Shown here piece after piece: positions 1-8,933 of a DNA stretch of 64,000 nt; position 1 is the stretch's first letter, and each line of letters opens with the position of its first letter. The stretch is from Mytilinidion resinicola (Eukaryota; Ascomycota; Dothideomycetes; Mytilinidiales; Mytilinidiaceae): positions 362,499 to 426,498 of the forward strand of contig NW_022985448.1 of assembly GCF_010093595.1 (NCBI RefSeq). Direction: 5' to 3'. The notes under the pieces were generated by a model. The model made no database searches and was not told the DNA's origin. It was given only the letters and a program-made list of their open reading frames with translations. Both the position numbers and the translations under genes were made by a program.

Positions 1-1903
1 GCCTCTGGCATCGATGCCGATGAGCCCACTACCGATGAGCCCAACACCGATGAGCCCACCACCGATGAGCCCGCCTCTAGCACTAATGAGCCTGCCTCTA
101 CCTCCAACTCTGGTGCAGAACTCTTGCGTTTACGACTGCGCTTTCTCTTGCCTGCTTCCGCTTCCGCCTCCAGCTCTCCCTCCTCTTCCTCTGGCACAGG
201 GTTCAGGCGCGGACGACCGCGTTTACCTTTCCCCTTGCTCGCCTTAGCTTCATCCTTTGCAGCACGCTTTGTTCTTGCCTCCTCAAGATCCTCATAGCTC
301 ATTACCTTCGCTGTACCTAGGACTATGGCTTTAGTCGATCGGCGAACTTTGGCTTCGTTATTAGCCGCGAACAAAGATTGATTCTGATCCTGAAGCAGGG
401 CATTTTTGGCAAAGGATCTTTCGGTGGCACTTGCAAGCTTCTGTATGTATTTCTGTACGCGCAGCTGTTTGCTTGGGTCATTCATCTCCTCTTTAATCAG
501 GTTACGCAACGATAACACAGCCTCTGTTGTCACCGGAGTTGCTGGCGTTGATGGCCGTGCTTCGTTTTGTCCCATAACCTCGTTAGTGGGAATGGTAAGT
601 TCAGCGGCATTACTAAGTGCAGGTTTGGGGGTATGTCGAAGTACTCTCTCTGGGTTGAACGGAAACAAGCCGCTTGCAGCCCACGCTGCTATAATATTCC
701 TTTTGGTTAACGCCCTGTCCCTTGCAGGCTTGTATAGAGAGGTAAAGTGCTCTTTGCGCACTGTGTCTACACCGCCTCGATTTAGTCGTTCAACCTCGTC
801 GCGATAGGCTGTCTTTAGAGGCGCAAATACTCCAACGTCACAGGGTTGTAGTTTGTGAGAGGTGTGAGAGGGGAGACGACAAAGGATAATGTTGTTTTCA
901 AAGCAAAACTCCAATATCTTAAGGGTCTCGTGTGTCCCGAAGCCATCACATATTAGTACCCGTGGTTTTCGGTTAGCCAGACCTTTGGTTTGGGGGTTAA
1001 ATACACGCGTGAGCCACTCCAAGCTAATTTTAGAGTCGTTATATCCGTTTTCGGAGTGTGCATAATGCCATCCAGGGGTTGGGTACGTGGTCCAGTTGCT
1101 TCGGTGGGTTGAAGCTGGCCAGATTATAAGAGGGAGCAGCGACCTACCGCTAGCACTTATGCACTCAACAGCAGTTACCATTGTCCGTTTGACACCGGCG
1201 CCTCTATAGTCTCGTAGGTCGTCCTTCCCTAAAATCAGTTACTATGATCCGCTCAATACACTGGACTATCCGCTCAACACCGGACCATCCGCTCAACACC
1301 GGACCTTACCAATCCGCTCCACACCTGGGCCTTACCTATCAGGACTTTCACAGAGCCAAGCATACTTAACATGACCCCTGTCTCGTCCATGTTATAGACA
1401 TTATCTGGCAGGATAGTCCCGGCTGCCGAATCCTGTAATACCCTTCCAACTACTTCGAACCAGTGTGTGATCTTAAAGTATATGTTATTCTCGTGACGTT
1501 TCCAGTCTATCGACCTGACTCTCCTCGCTTTAAGTTCAGGATGACGCTTCTCGAATGCTTGAGGCCAGTTCTTGTTTGGGGGCTTGATCGTCGTGGGCTC
1601 GATCGTCGTGGGCTTGATCGTCGTGGAACGCTGGCGGGCGAGGATGAAGGCTAGCCTAGGTATATACTTGATTCGAACAGGATGCCCAAGTGCAGACATT
1701 AGTAATAAATAAGTAACAAGAGCCTTCTCTTCCTCTACAGTAAGGTATTGCTGCTGTTGGGCCTTGTCCTCTTTTGAGGGTCGTCCGCGAGCGCGATAGC
1801 AGAGCGTGCTCCGAGGTACATCGCCATGTTCTGATAGGGCAGCATATGTTTTAGGTACATCCGGAGGAAGACCTTGCGCGAGCACCTGGCTGGCTCGGTC
1901 CAT
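1..1903 (-). CDS. pogo/Fot1-like transposase (copy 1), one intron, runs off left edge
   Basis: Tc1/mariner-superfamily transposase of the pogo/Fot1 branch, a cut-and-paste enzyme. The exons are 1336..1903 and 1..1228 (minus strand, 3' end beyond the window). Translation starts at the ATG at 1903 with a psq/CENP-B-like helix-turn-helix region, followed by the DDE_1 core. The three catalytic aspartates lie in the motifs NMDETGVMLS, LICDGFGTHE and KLQPCDVGVF. The frame is open over the whole stretch provided 1229..1335 is removed as an intron; read through, it ends at once. The C-terminus is basic, followed by a degenerate 5-residue repeat (GSSVV-like) at 1-100. It matches copy 2 (3442-5328) along its length but is clearly diverged, so it is not a recent duplicate. 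Family call is firm; whether it is active is unknown. Confidence 0.85.
1229..1335 (-). other. 107-nt intron built of ~19-bp tandem repeats in transposase copy 1
   Basis: On the minus strand the segment begins GTAAGG, contains a branch-like TAACTGAT and ends TTTTAG. Removing it joins ATA-G to GG-AAG-GAC in phase 1 and restores the DYRG block seen in copy 2. Inside are four units of about 19-21 bp at 1247-1267, 1268-1286, 1287-1305 and 1312-1331 (plus strand ATCCGCTCAACACCGGACC; units 2 and 3 are identical). Copy 2 has no insert at this site. The splice sites and frame are direct observations; that it is really spliced is inference. Confidence 0.7.
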
Positions 1904-2151
1904 ATCGTCGTGTCAGAGGCACGAAGGGCACGAATGGGGGCACGATAGACAGGTGGCAACGGACAGGTGGCAACAAAGCACGAATAGCCAGCACGTGATC
2001 GAACAAAGACGTTTCTAGAAGAAATACTGTATTTTATGAAGTAGGCATAGCGCCATATAGTACATTTCAGCTAGCTGGATCCGATCCCGCGCTAACTTCT
2101 GCTTCTGGACCCCTTTGCACGGATAAATCCGGAATGCATCCTATAAAGAGC
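1904..2151. other. 5' flank of transposase copy 1, no gene
   Basis: Upstream of the copy 1 start codon. It has a short duplicated phrase (acaggtggcaacg / acaggtggcaaca, about 1950-1975). I see no clear terminal inverted repeat of copy 1 before the outer inverted repeat begins at 2152. Confidence 0.4.
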
Positions 2152-2195
2152 CTAATGTGTCTCCCTGGGTCGCCGGACGCACGCCGTAATCGGAC
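2152..2195 (+). repeat. Left arm of 44-bp outer inverted repeat
   Basis: This sequence is the reverse complement of 7568-7611 with one mismatch in 44 bases. It starts CTAATGTGTCTCCCTGGGTC. Weaker similarity continues inward for about 20 more bases (both arms carry TCACAGGT). The arms begin next to a TA dinucleotide, as expected for Tc1/mariner-type termini. The pair bounds a 5.46-kb segment containing transposase copy 2 and the NAD(P)-binding gene. Confidence 0.85.
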
Positions 2196-2867
2196 AAATC
2201 ACAGGTACTTTGACTTCAAGCAACTCAGGCGCAATGTAGACGTCGAATTCTCGTATAATACCAGATCATTCGTGCAGTATGGCCAATACTGAGCCCACCC
2301 CACCCTGGCAACTCCGAAATTTCGATCACGTCGTCGCCTCCACGCCTGATTACGGAGGGCGTCCTTTTGTTGTATATTAGGGCTGGTGGGCACACAGCAC
2401 CACCATCGAGCTCTTTTCACCTTGCAAGCCCATAGATGGGTTTGATAAATGTCCCCAAGCCTTGCCACCAAGTTGATAAGTCATCGTCAGCCTTATGGGT
2501 GGCATCGCACGCTGATTCACGCAACGTCGCCACGCCACTCGGTACATCTTATCAAAGAAAACAAGGATCCCTGGTCCGACCCTGGTCTGACCGAGACAAC
2601 TCGCTTAATAGATTACTATGTATTCTAATCCAAGCTTTATAAGCCTTGCCAAGACCTGTGGCTGCGCTGTGGCTGCGTTGGCTGGCGCAGAAACTCTGGC
2701 TACTGGCCAACCTGCGACTCACGAACACGTGCGATGTGCTGCTAGTGGCGCGCAGCACGGAATAGATCTCATCGCTAGACCTTCAATCGTATAGGCAACA
2801 CCGCGACAACGGGCACAATCCCGCCGTCACAGAGCATCTCCCACGACGCGCGAAATCCAGATACATT
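2196..2867. other. Transposon-island spacer, no gene recognised
   Basis: Lies between the outer inverted repeat and the C2H2-type ORF. Only short overlapping frames occur on both strands, none with a recognisable motif. Probably non-coding transposon sequence. Confidence 0.4.
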
Positions 2868-3212
2868 ATGACAGAGACTCTTATTCCTTCAGAGATCGAT
2901 GACGAGGTTGACGATGCTGGCCTCCCTTCGGGACACATGTGGGCCTACCCATGCAAGCTTCCCTCTTGTCCTGACTACGGCAAGTCCTGGCAGCTACGAA
3001 GCAACTTTCTCGCTCATTTGCAGGAGCAAGAAGCACATATATCCACGGCAACGACACCTACCGCACGCCGTTCGCTCGAGTTAGCTTGGCGGTATTCCAC
3101 GGATCCTCATCTCCCAACTCGAGCGGCTCCAGGCTTTCGTTCAAGGGAGGATCCAGACGAGCAAGTCTGGGTTTACTCGTTCAGAGATGATAAGTTACTG
3201 GCGAAGTCATAA
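2868..3212 (+). CDS. Short C2H2-type zinc-finger-like protein in the transposon island
   Basis: 114-residue ORF from the ATG at 2868. Residues about 27-53 have a C-x4-C-x15-H-x6-H arrangement (CKLPSC ... HLQEQEAH), resembling a C2H2 finger with non-standard spacing. The N-terminus is acidic and the C-terminus polar, with a DPDEQVWVYSF stretch. It lies inside the outer inverted repeats, on the strand opposite the transposase, and ends 230 bp from the transposase stop codon. It may be a transposon-associated DNA-binding protein or a truncated remnant: coding-like sequence seems to continue just past the stop. The function is not known. Confidence 0.45.
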   Translation: MTETLIPSEIDDEVDDAGLPSGHMWAYPCKLPSCPDYGKSWQLRSNFLAHLQEQEAHISTATTPTARRSLELAWRYSTDPHLPTRAAPGFRSREDPDEQVWVYSFRDDKLLAKS

Positions 3213-3441
3213 CTAGCAAGGGCACACCAAAGCAAATCAAAATGCATAGGGCTGCACTACGCCGGCAAGTGGAGGGAAAGGAGGGCGACGATGACCGGCA
3301 CAATGACAGCAAAAACGGCCACAGCGAGGCATGACAAGCGCGGCAGAGGGACACCAAAGGCCTGTCACTATCTCCATATTATCTGTTTGTACGACCATTG
3401 CGCCGGAACCTATCCAAGCCAGTTACATTCCGCATCCTCCG

Positions 3442-5328
3442 CTACCACATCCGCGCCACTGGGGCTCTCCACAGCTCTGGCGCAATTTCCTCCTGCTCAA
3501 CCTGCGCTTCGTCTATCAGTGCCACTGGGACTCTCGCTGGCTCTGACGCTTCGTCTATTAGTGCCACTGGGACTCTCGCTGGCTCTGGCGCTTCGATTGT
3601 CCGCGCCACCTTGGCCGTCGGCTCCAGTGCATCTGACTCGGGCGGACTCTTGCGCTTCCGAGTTGTTTTCCGCCCAGGTTTTGCCTCGGCTGACTCTGGC
3701 GCTTCATCCTCTGGCGTGTCTCCTTCTGAAACGTCTGCTTCTAAAGGGGCCTTACCCTTCCGACCTCCTTTCCCTTTCCTTTTTGCTTTGGCCTGTTTAG
3801 CTTGCTCTAGGGCCTCGCGCTTCTGTAGGGTTTCCTTAAGGTCCTTATAACTCATTACCTTCGCCTTACCAAGTATCAGTGACTTGGCTGATCGTCGCTC
3901 TTTGGCTTCGTTGTTAATTGTGAGCAAGAACTTGATATGTTTCTTCTGGAGAATGCCTTCGGCTAAGCCTGCTTTGACGGTATTGTCGTATATCTGTAAG
4001 TGTCTCTTGAGGTTCCTCTTACTTGTCTCATCAAGCGTATGAGCATCCTGTTTGATAATCAGATCTTGTAGCGACATGAGAGCCTCTGCTGACACCAGCG
4101 CCACAGGCGTTTTCAGTTCTTCGTCTTGCGGACAAGGCCTCACTATCACCTCGTCTGCTTTCGGCATGGTTAGTTCAGGGGGCTTCGGCATATCTCTGAG
4201 TACTCTCTCTGGGTTGAGCGGATACAAACCGGCGGCGGCGAAACCAGCTTTGATATTTCTAGCCGTGAACGCCTGGATCCTTGAAGGGCTATACAAAGCG
4301 GTAAAATGCTCCTTGCCGACTGTTCCTACACCCCCACGCTCCAGTCGGTCAGCCTGCTGACGATAGGCTTCCTTCAACGGGGCAAACACAGCGACGTCGC
4401 AGGGCTGGAGCTTATGAGAGGTGTGAGAGGGGAGACGACAGAGAATGATATTGTTCGCAAAACAATGCTGCATAACTTCGGCCGTTTCATGAGTTCCGAA
4501 GCCGTCACTAATTAGTACGCGGGGTCTCCCATTAGCTCGTTCTTTGGTTTCAGGGTCAAATATACGCTTGATCCACTCTAAGCTGATATAGGAGTCGGTA
4601 TATCCAGTATTAGAGAAAGCGTACTGCCAGCCAGGGGTGTTATACGTTATCCAGTTACTTCTATGGGTAGAAGCCGGCCAAATAATCATGGGATTCAAAT
4701 ACCTACCATCGGCACTGATACATTCAATCGATGTCACTTGCGTTCGTTTAATACGCGCGCCTCTGTAGTCGCGTTTATCGTCCTTACTTACGAGAACTTT
4801 GATGGAACCTGGCATAGAGAGCATTACTCCAGTCTCGTCTATATTATAGACGTTTTCCGCCAGGATTGTCGGGTCTGTTAAGACCTTTTCAATCACCTCG
4901 AACCAGTGTATAATCTTCTTATAGGTGTTTCTCTCGTGACGGTTCCAGTCTAGCGCCCTGACTCTCCTTGCTTGGAGTTCAGGATGGCGGTTTTCGAGGG
5001 CTTTGGCCCAGTTCTTGCCTGGAGGCTTGCTTGGTCTGTCCGACTCGGGTCGGTTATGGGTGACACCGAAGGCTATCCAAGGTATATGCTTCATTCGCAT
5101 AGGTTGTCCAAGATCAGCCATTTGCATAAGAAACTTGACGACGGCATCTTCTTCCGAAGGGTATAGATATTGTTGGCTCACGGCCTTCTCTTCTATTGAG
5201 CGTTGTCCGTGTGCACGATCGTGGAGGGTAGAGCGAGGGACGCCGCGATGATCTGCTAGGGCACGGTATGATTTAGGTACGCCAGGAGGCACGCCTATTG
5301 CAAGTGCCTGACTGGCTCGATCGGACAT
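3442..5328 (-). CDS. pogo/Fot1-like transposase (copy 2), intact, intronless
   Basis: 628-residue DDE_1 transposase. The start is the ATG at 5328 because its N-terminus aligns with copy 1; the open frame continues upstream to about 5598 without an ATG that fits better. An N-terminal psq/CENP-B-like DNA-binding region (about 1-150) is followed by the catalytic core with Asp164 (NIDETGV), Asp275 (ISDGFGTHE) and Asp311 (LQPCDVAVF). The last two are separated by 35 residues, as in pogo-type DDD enzymes. The C-terminal 120 residues are Lys/Arg-rich, probably nuclear-localising, and end in a duplicated 14-residue unit (SEPARVPVALIDEA). There is no frameshift or stop, so the enzyme may be functional. 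Its upstream flank holds the terminus at 5535-5660. Confidence 0.9.
   Translation of the reverse strand: MSDRASQALAIGVPPGVPKSYRALADHRGVPRSTLHDRAHGQRSIEEKAVSQQYLYPSEEDAVVKFLMQMADLGQPMRMKHIPWIAFGVTHNRPESDRPSKPPGKNWAKALENRHPELQARRVRALDWNRHERNTYKKIIHWFEVIEKVLTDPTILAENVYNIDETGVMLSMPGSIKVLVSKDDKRDYRGARIKRTQVTSIECISADGRYLNPMIIWPASTHRSNWITYNTPGWQYAFSNTGYTDSYISLEWIKRIFDPETKERANGRPRVLISDGFGTHETAEVMQHCFANNIILCRLPSHTSHKLQPCDVAVFAPLKEAYRQQADRLERGGVGTVGKEHFTALYSPSRIQAFTARNIKAGFAAAGLYPLNPERVLRDMPKPPELTMPKADEVIVRPCPQDEELKTPVALVSAEALMSLQDLIIKQDAHTLDETSKRNLKRHLQIYDNTVKAGLAEGILQKKHIKFLLTINNEAKERRSAKSLILGKAKVMSYKDLKETLQKREALEQAKQAKAKRKGKGGRKGKAPLEADVSEGDTPEDEAPESAEAKPGRKTTRKRKSPPESDALEPTAKVARTIEAPEPARVPVALIDEASEPARVPVALIDEAQVEQEEIAPELWRAPVARMW
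3507..3590 (-). repeat. 42-bp in-frame duplication in transposase C-terminus
   Basis: Two adjacent near-identical 42-bp units (first starting near 3507, second near 3549) encode two copies of the 14-residue SEPARVPVALIDEA motif at the C-terminus of transposase copy 2. Confidence 0.7.
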
Positions 5329-5534
5329 CTTTGGCTTACTGTGGTCATTAGTGATGAGGATGGGATTGGCACGAGTGAGTCGTAGCCTCCAGGCGACTCC
5401 AGGCAGAACTAGGCAGCAACCAACGCGCGGCACGATGAAATAAAGGAGATGGCCGTAGAAACTTCTAGGGCTTTCTGTGGTGCGCCATATGCGCCTGATG
5501 TAATACAGTTTGATATAGTGTAAAGAAAGAAAGC

Positions 5535-5660
5535 TACAGAGGCGTGCAGAATTGCCTTCCGGATTTTTGCGCGCACCTCGACTTTGTCTCCGCACCAATC
5601 TGTAGTTCTTGGCACACGCTTTACCTATCTTAGCCTAGCCGCAGTAAGGAGCACCACATA
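5535..5660. repeat. Transposon terminus: left arm of ~125-bp inner inverted repeat
   Basis: The sequence upstream of transposase copy 2 is the reverse complement of about 7048-7172, at roughly 80 percent identity by eye. The match is best over the last 42 bases (AGCCGCAGTAAGGAGCACCA at the gene-proximal tip). It is most likely the 5' terminus of the copy 2 element. No matching opposite terminus was seen at 2.2-3.4 kb. Confidence 0.75.
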
Positions 5661-5917
5661 GAATAACCCGCTCAATGCGGGGCTTATGTAATATGTTGGT
5701 GCAAAAAATCTGGCTCTCAGGTCCTACCGTCCATCCTTCACGCCCTATGTCAAAAATGAGCTGGCTTTCTGGCTCTCGCGCTAAACCAAAGTGGGAAATG
5801 GTTCATCCACACTATCCGGTCAGCGAAACCACCTCTGCTAAAGTACTGCTCGTAGAGCGATGGTAAAAGAGGTACACCTTGCTCGACAGCATTCAACGGA
5901 ATTTTGATTTGCTCGAC

Positions 5918-6976
5918 ATGACAACGACAGAAAGAATCGATCATCTCGACAGCAGGTTAGGGCCTGATCCTAAAACACCGCCTACATCACACTGTGTCTT
6001 TCTCACTGGTGTAACTGGATTCGTCGGCGGCACTATCCTCTCTTGTCTCTCCAAGGCACATCCTAATGTTCGCGTCAAAGCTTTGATCCGTCAGGAAGGG
6101 GATGCCAAAGAACTTCAATCGGTCTATTCAAATCTCACTCCCATCATCGGCGATCTCTCTTCGCTTTCTCTCCTCACATCCACAGCAGCGGAGGCCGACT
6201 TCGTCATCCACATGGGAGGTGACAATGTCCCCGCCGTGTGCGCGATGATAGATGGGTTGGCATCCCGCACCACCACTGGATCGCCCCTGCCACGTCTCAT
6301 CAGCCTAACCGGCCCGCGCAGTCTTATCGACCTCTCGAACCCCATCACTGGGAATCTCAGGGCGAGCAGCCGTCCCTGGAGCGATGTCACCGACGGGCAT
6401 GCAATACTGGCCCTTCCTAAGGATCGGATGCACGCGGGCGCGGATCAAACGATCATCGCTCACAGTGTTGCCAAAGGGGTGGGCACAATACTAGTCTCGC
6501 CCGGTCAACTGTGGGGCAGGGGTAAGGGCCATCTGAAGAAGGAGAGCAATGCGGCGTTTTATTATACAACGGTCAAGAGCCGTGGACGAGCCTTTGTCAT
6601 CGGCGATGGTACCGCAACATGGTCGTGGACTTCCATTGGTGATTTGGGTGATGCGGTCGTGTTCCTGATGGAACAGGCACTAATGAGTGGGAGCGAAAGA
6701 CGCGGACGAGTGGGAGTCAATCAAGACGGCTACTACTTTGTGCGCACTGGAGACTTGAGTATGATGGAAAGGGCGAAAGCTGTCAGTGAGCGCTTAGGTC
6801 TCGGAGTAGTAGAAAGCATTCCGGTCGGGACCGCAAAAGAAATTCATCCGTTTGGCCCTATCATGTGGGGTTGTGGTGAAAGAACGAGAGCTGACAAGCT
6901 GGCTAAGTTGGGTTGGAGGCCGAAAGAGACTGATTGGAGAGTTTTGATGGAAGGAGAAGGGGGAGAGAGGGCATAG
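5918..6976 (+). CDS. NAD(P)-binding epimerase/NmrA-like oxidoreductase
   Basis: 352 residues, one exon; first ATG of the frame at 5918. Near residue 28 the TGVTGFVGG motif forms the Rossmann glycine-rich loop of the extended/atypical SDR class (NAD-dependent epimerase/dehydratase and NmrA-like families). It is followed by an Arg at the end of beta-2 (ALIRQ), consistent with NADP preference, then by D-L and G-D elements. The rest resembles fungal proteins annotated as NAD(P)-binding or nucleoside-sugar epimerase-like. No YxxxK active-site motif stands out, so it may be a sensor or a reductase with an unassigned substrate. It sits alone between two oppositely oriented transposon termini (5535-5660 and 7048-7172), which suggests capture or protection within a mobile segment. 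Confidence 0.75.
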   Translation: MTTTERIDHLDSRLGPDPKTPPTSHCVFLTGVTGFVGGTILSCLSKAHPNVRVKALIRQEGDAKELQSVYSNLTPIIGDLSSLSLLTSTAAEADFVIHMGGDNVPAVCAMIDGLASRTTTGSPLPRLISLTGPRSLIDLSNPITGNLRASSRPWSDVTDGHAILALPKDRMHAGADQTIIAHSVAKGVGTILVSPGQLWGRGKGHLKKESNAAFYYTTVKSRGRAFVIGDGTATWSWTSIGDLGDAVVFLMEQALMSGSERRGRVGVNQDGYYFVRTGDLSMMERAKAVSERLGLGVVESIPVGTAKEIHPFGPIMWGCGERTRADKLAKLGWRPKETDWRVLMEGEGGERA

Positions 6977-7047
6977 GGGTAGTACTGTAGCAAGACGAGA
7001 ATACTAGAATCTCTAATTTACCGTCTAAGTGGGTGGTAGAGGGTTTG

Positions 7048-7172
7048 TGGTATGCGGTGCTCCTTACTGCGCCTAGGCTAAGATAGGCAAAGCGAGCACG
7101 TAGACTTATAGGTCTGTGCAAGAACAAAGTCAAGGTGCGTGCGAATAACCGGAAGGCGATTCTGCACGCTTC
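7048..7172. repeat. Solo transposon terminus: right arm of inner inverted repeat
   Basis: Inverted partner of 5535-5660. Its tip (TGCGGTGCTCCTTACTGC) faces the oxidoreductase gene. No transposase lies to its right, so this is a solo end or a deleted copy. Confidence 0.75.
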
Positions 7173-7567
7173 TGTAATGCAAGCCAAGACACGCTGATGA
7201 GGGAATAAAGCATTCCGCGTGTTAGGGGCTTTCGAGCCGCCCTGGTTTCCTCCGGCGAAACTCCCGGGTTCACTACCTCTGGTCAAAATGGGCTTTCAAG
7301 CCTTAGAACCATATTTTGGCCTAGTAGTGCTTTCCTTCTGGTACTCCGAAAGTCGAAGAAACTCCTATAGTCGTGATTAAACAGGGGTGAACCGTCGAAG
7401 CGGCGATCGATGGCGCCAACGAAACGATCGACAGCATGACCAACAGTTGCGGTGATTCCGGTTTCAAAGGGTTTTCTGGAGGAGAAATGACTACAGATCA
7501 GTAATATATCAGTAATATGTCGATAAACTCGCGAGGGAGAGACCTTAGAGTTCGAACCTGTGAACTC
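7173..7567. other. Spacer inside the inverted-repeat segment, no gene
   Basis: No gene recognised. It contains a small direct repeat (TCAGTAATATATCAGTAATATG near 7498-7519) and short unrecognised frames only. Confidence 0.4.
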
Positions 7568-7611
7568 GTCCGTTTACGGCGTGCGTCCGGCGACCCAGGG
7601 AGACACATTAG
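7568..7611 (-). repeat. Right arm of 44-bp outer inverted repeat
   Basis: Inverted partner of 2152-2195, with one mismatch. It ends ...GACCCAGGGAGACACATTAG. The distance between the outer edges of the arms is 5,460 bp. Confidence 0.85.
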
Positions 7612-8933
7612 TAGCTTTGTAGCTTCAAGATACCTTCTTTTGTCAAAGAACTATAAATAAAATACTCCGAGCTTTGAAACTCTGTAGAATTCTAGGGTGC
7701 AGCAGGGGTGTAAAGCGATTGCCGATCTGGATGCTCTGGAAGTAATAATCAATAGCAATGTCAAGAGAGTGTAATTTTCTGGCTGCACGCTCGTTTCTTG
7801 ATGAAAAATGCCTAAAAAATAATATTAGGCTACTTATAGGTCGATAGAGTCGCGGGATAGAGCGTAAGATATTGAATAATAAAATTTGTTGCGGCACGGG
7901 GGTTGTTGCGCCACGCATGGACGGACATTACTGGAAATTATACTCTGAAGGACAGTGAACGAAAGCTTTATGCTGTGCCCATTGAAGGTTAGCGCGAGGG
8001 TCCGTTGGCCTGTGCAAGTCCACTCCTCTTTTACATCTCCGAGAGCATAGCTCCCTTTCATCTCACGCCTGACACAAATTTATCGCCGAAAGATACATCC
8101 AACATAAAAAATTGTTTCAAACCTCTCGACACGGTCCTGGAGGCAGTAAGTACATACGACAGCGTTAGGCACGCGAAGTCTTGGTGGCCGGCCTTGCGAC
8201 AATCAGACAAAGGTAGTCACAGAAACAATAGCATGCAAGCCAGAATACTGGTAGGTACCCGACTATGTATGTAATGGACGGGCTGTCTTTATCTCAAGCC
8301 TGTAACTACCACTTCTTTAACCTCTTGTTCCTCTGTACCAATGTCGAGAACAATGGCAACAAAGAAAGACCACATTTCTTTCATCGTTGAAACAATAACG
8401 AATATGGCAGAACTGCTATTACCGCAGGGAACAAAGGTGGCCAAGGTATACCAGACATATGCCAAACTTGATGTCACCATCAAATCTAACGTTCGTTCAT
8501 TATCCGTATTCTCTCATTCAACTAGATTGTTCCAACCCCAAGCCGACACCTTCAGATAGCAGAACGATACCTTGAATAAGGTCGGCAATGTCGTGACCAT
8601 AGTTAGGGTGTATTGTGTTGAGGTGTGAAGGTCGTCGCGCGCCGCCGTTTGCCCAAATCTTCACCACCCTCAACGCGCTAGACCGCATCGGGATATACAA
8701 TAGGTATTGTACTCTGATCGCGCAAATAGCCATTGATTCGCGAACAAAGAAGGAAGTATAACAAACATGATCTTGCTTCATAAGGTATCTTTCGCCTTCA
8801 TTCCTTGTCTAAAGAATCACTTAAGATCAAATCTTGCTTCACTGCCTGTTCACGACTGCCAAAAAGTCTACACCGATAGTCCACAACCGGAAACAGCTTT
8901 GCTCCAGGACGACGCTCTATCTGCTTCAGCGTA
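7612..8933. other. AT-rich region upstream of the OTU gene, no gene recognised
   Basis: Only short frames occur. The best, at 8341-8559 (+, 72 residues, ATG start), has no motif I recognise. The region probably holds the promoter and 5' leader of the OTU-protease gene. Confidence 0.4.

Noticed and set aside
1274..1903. Copy 1 transposase as a broken pseudogene truncated at 1274
   Set aside because: The apparent truncation is only reading into a 107-nt segment with good splice sites; the frame resumes exactly after it and stays open to the window edge.
5329..5598. N-terminal extension of transposase copy 2 to the upstream end of its open frame
   Set aside because: The extension begins without a good ATG, does not match copy 1 and overlaps the transposon terminus; the ATG at 5328 aligns with copy 1.
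8005..8559. Two short plus-strand frames upstream of the OTU gene
   Set aside because: No motif and no connection by splice sites to the OTU gene, which has its own good ATG.
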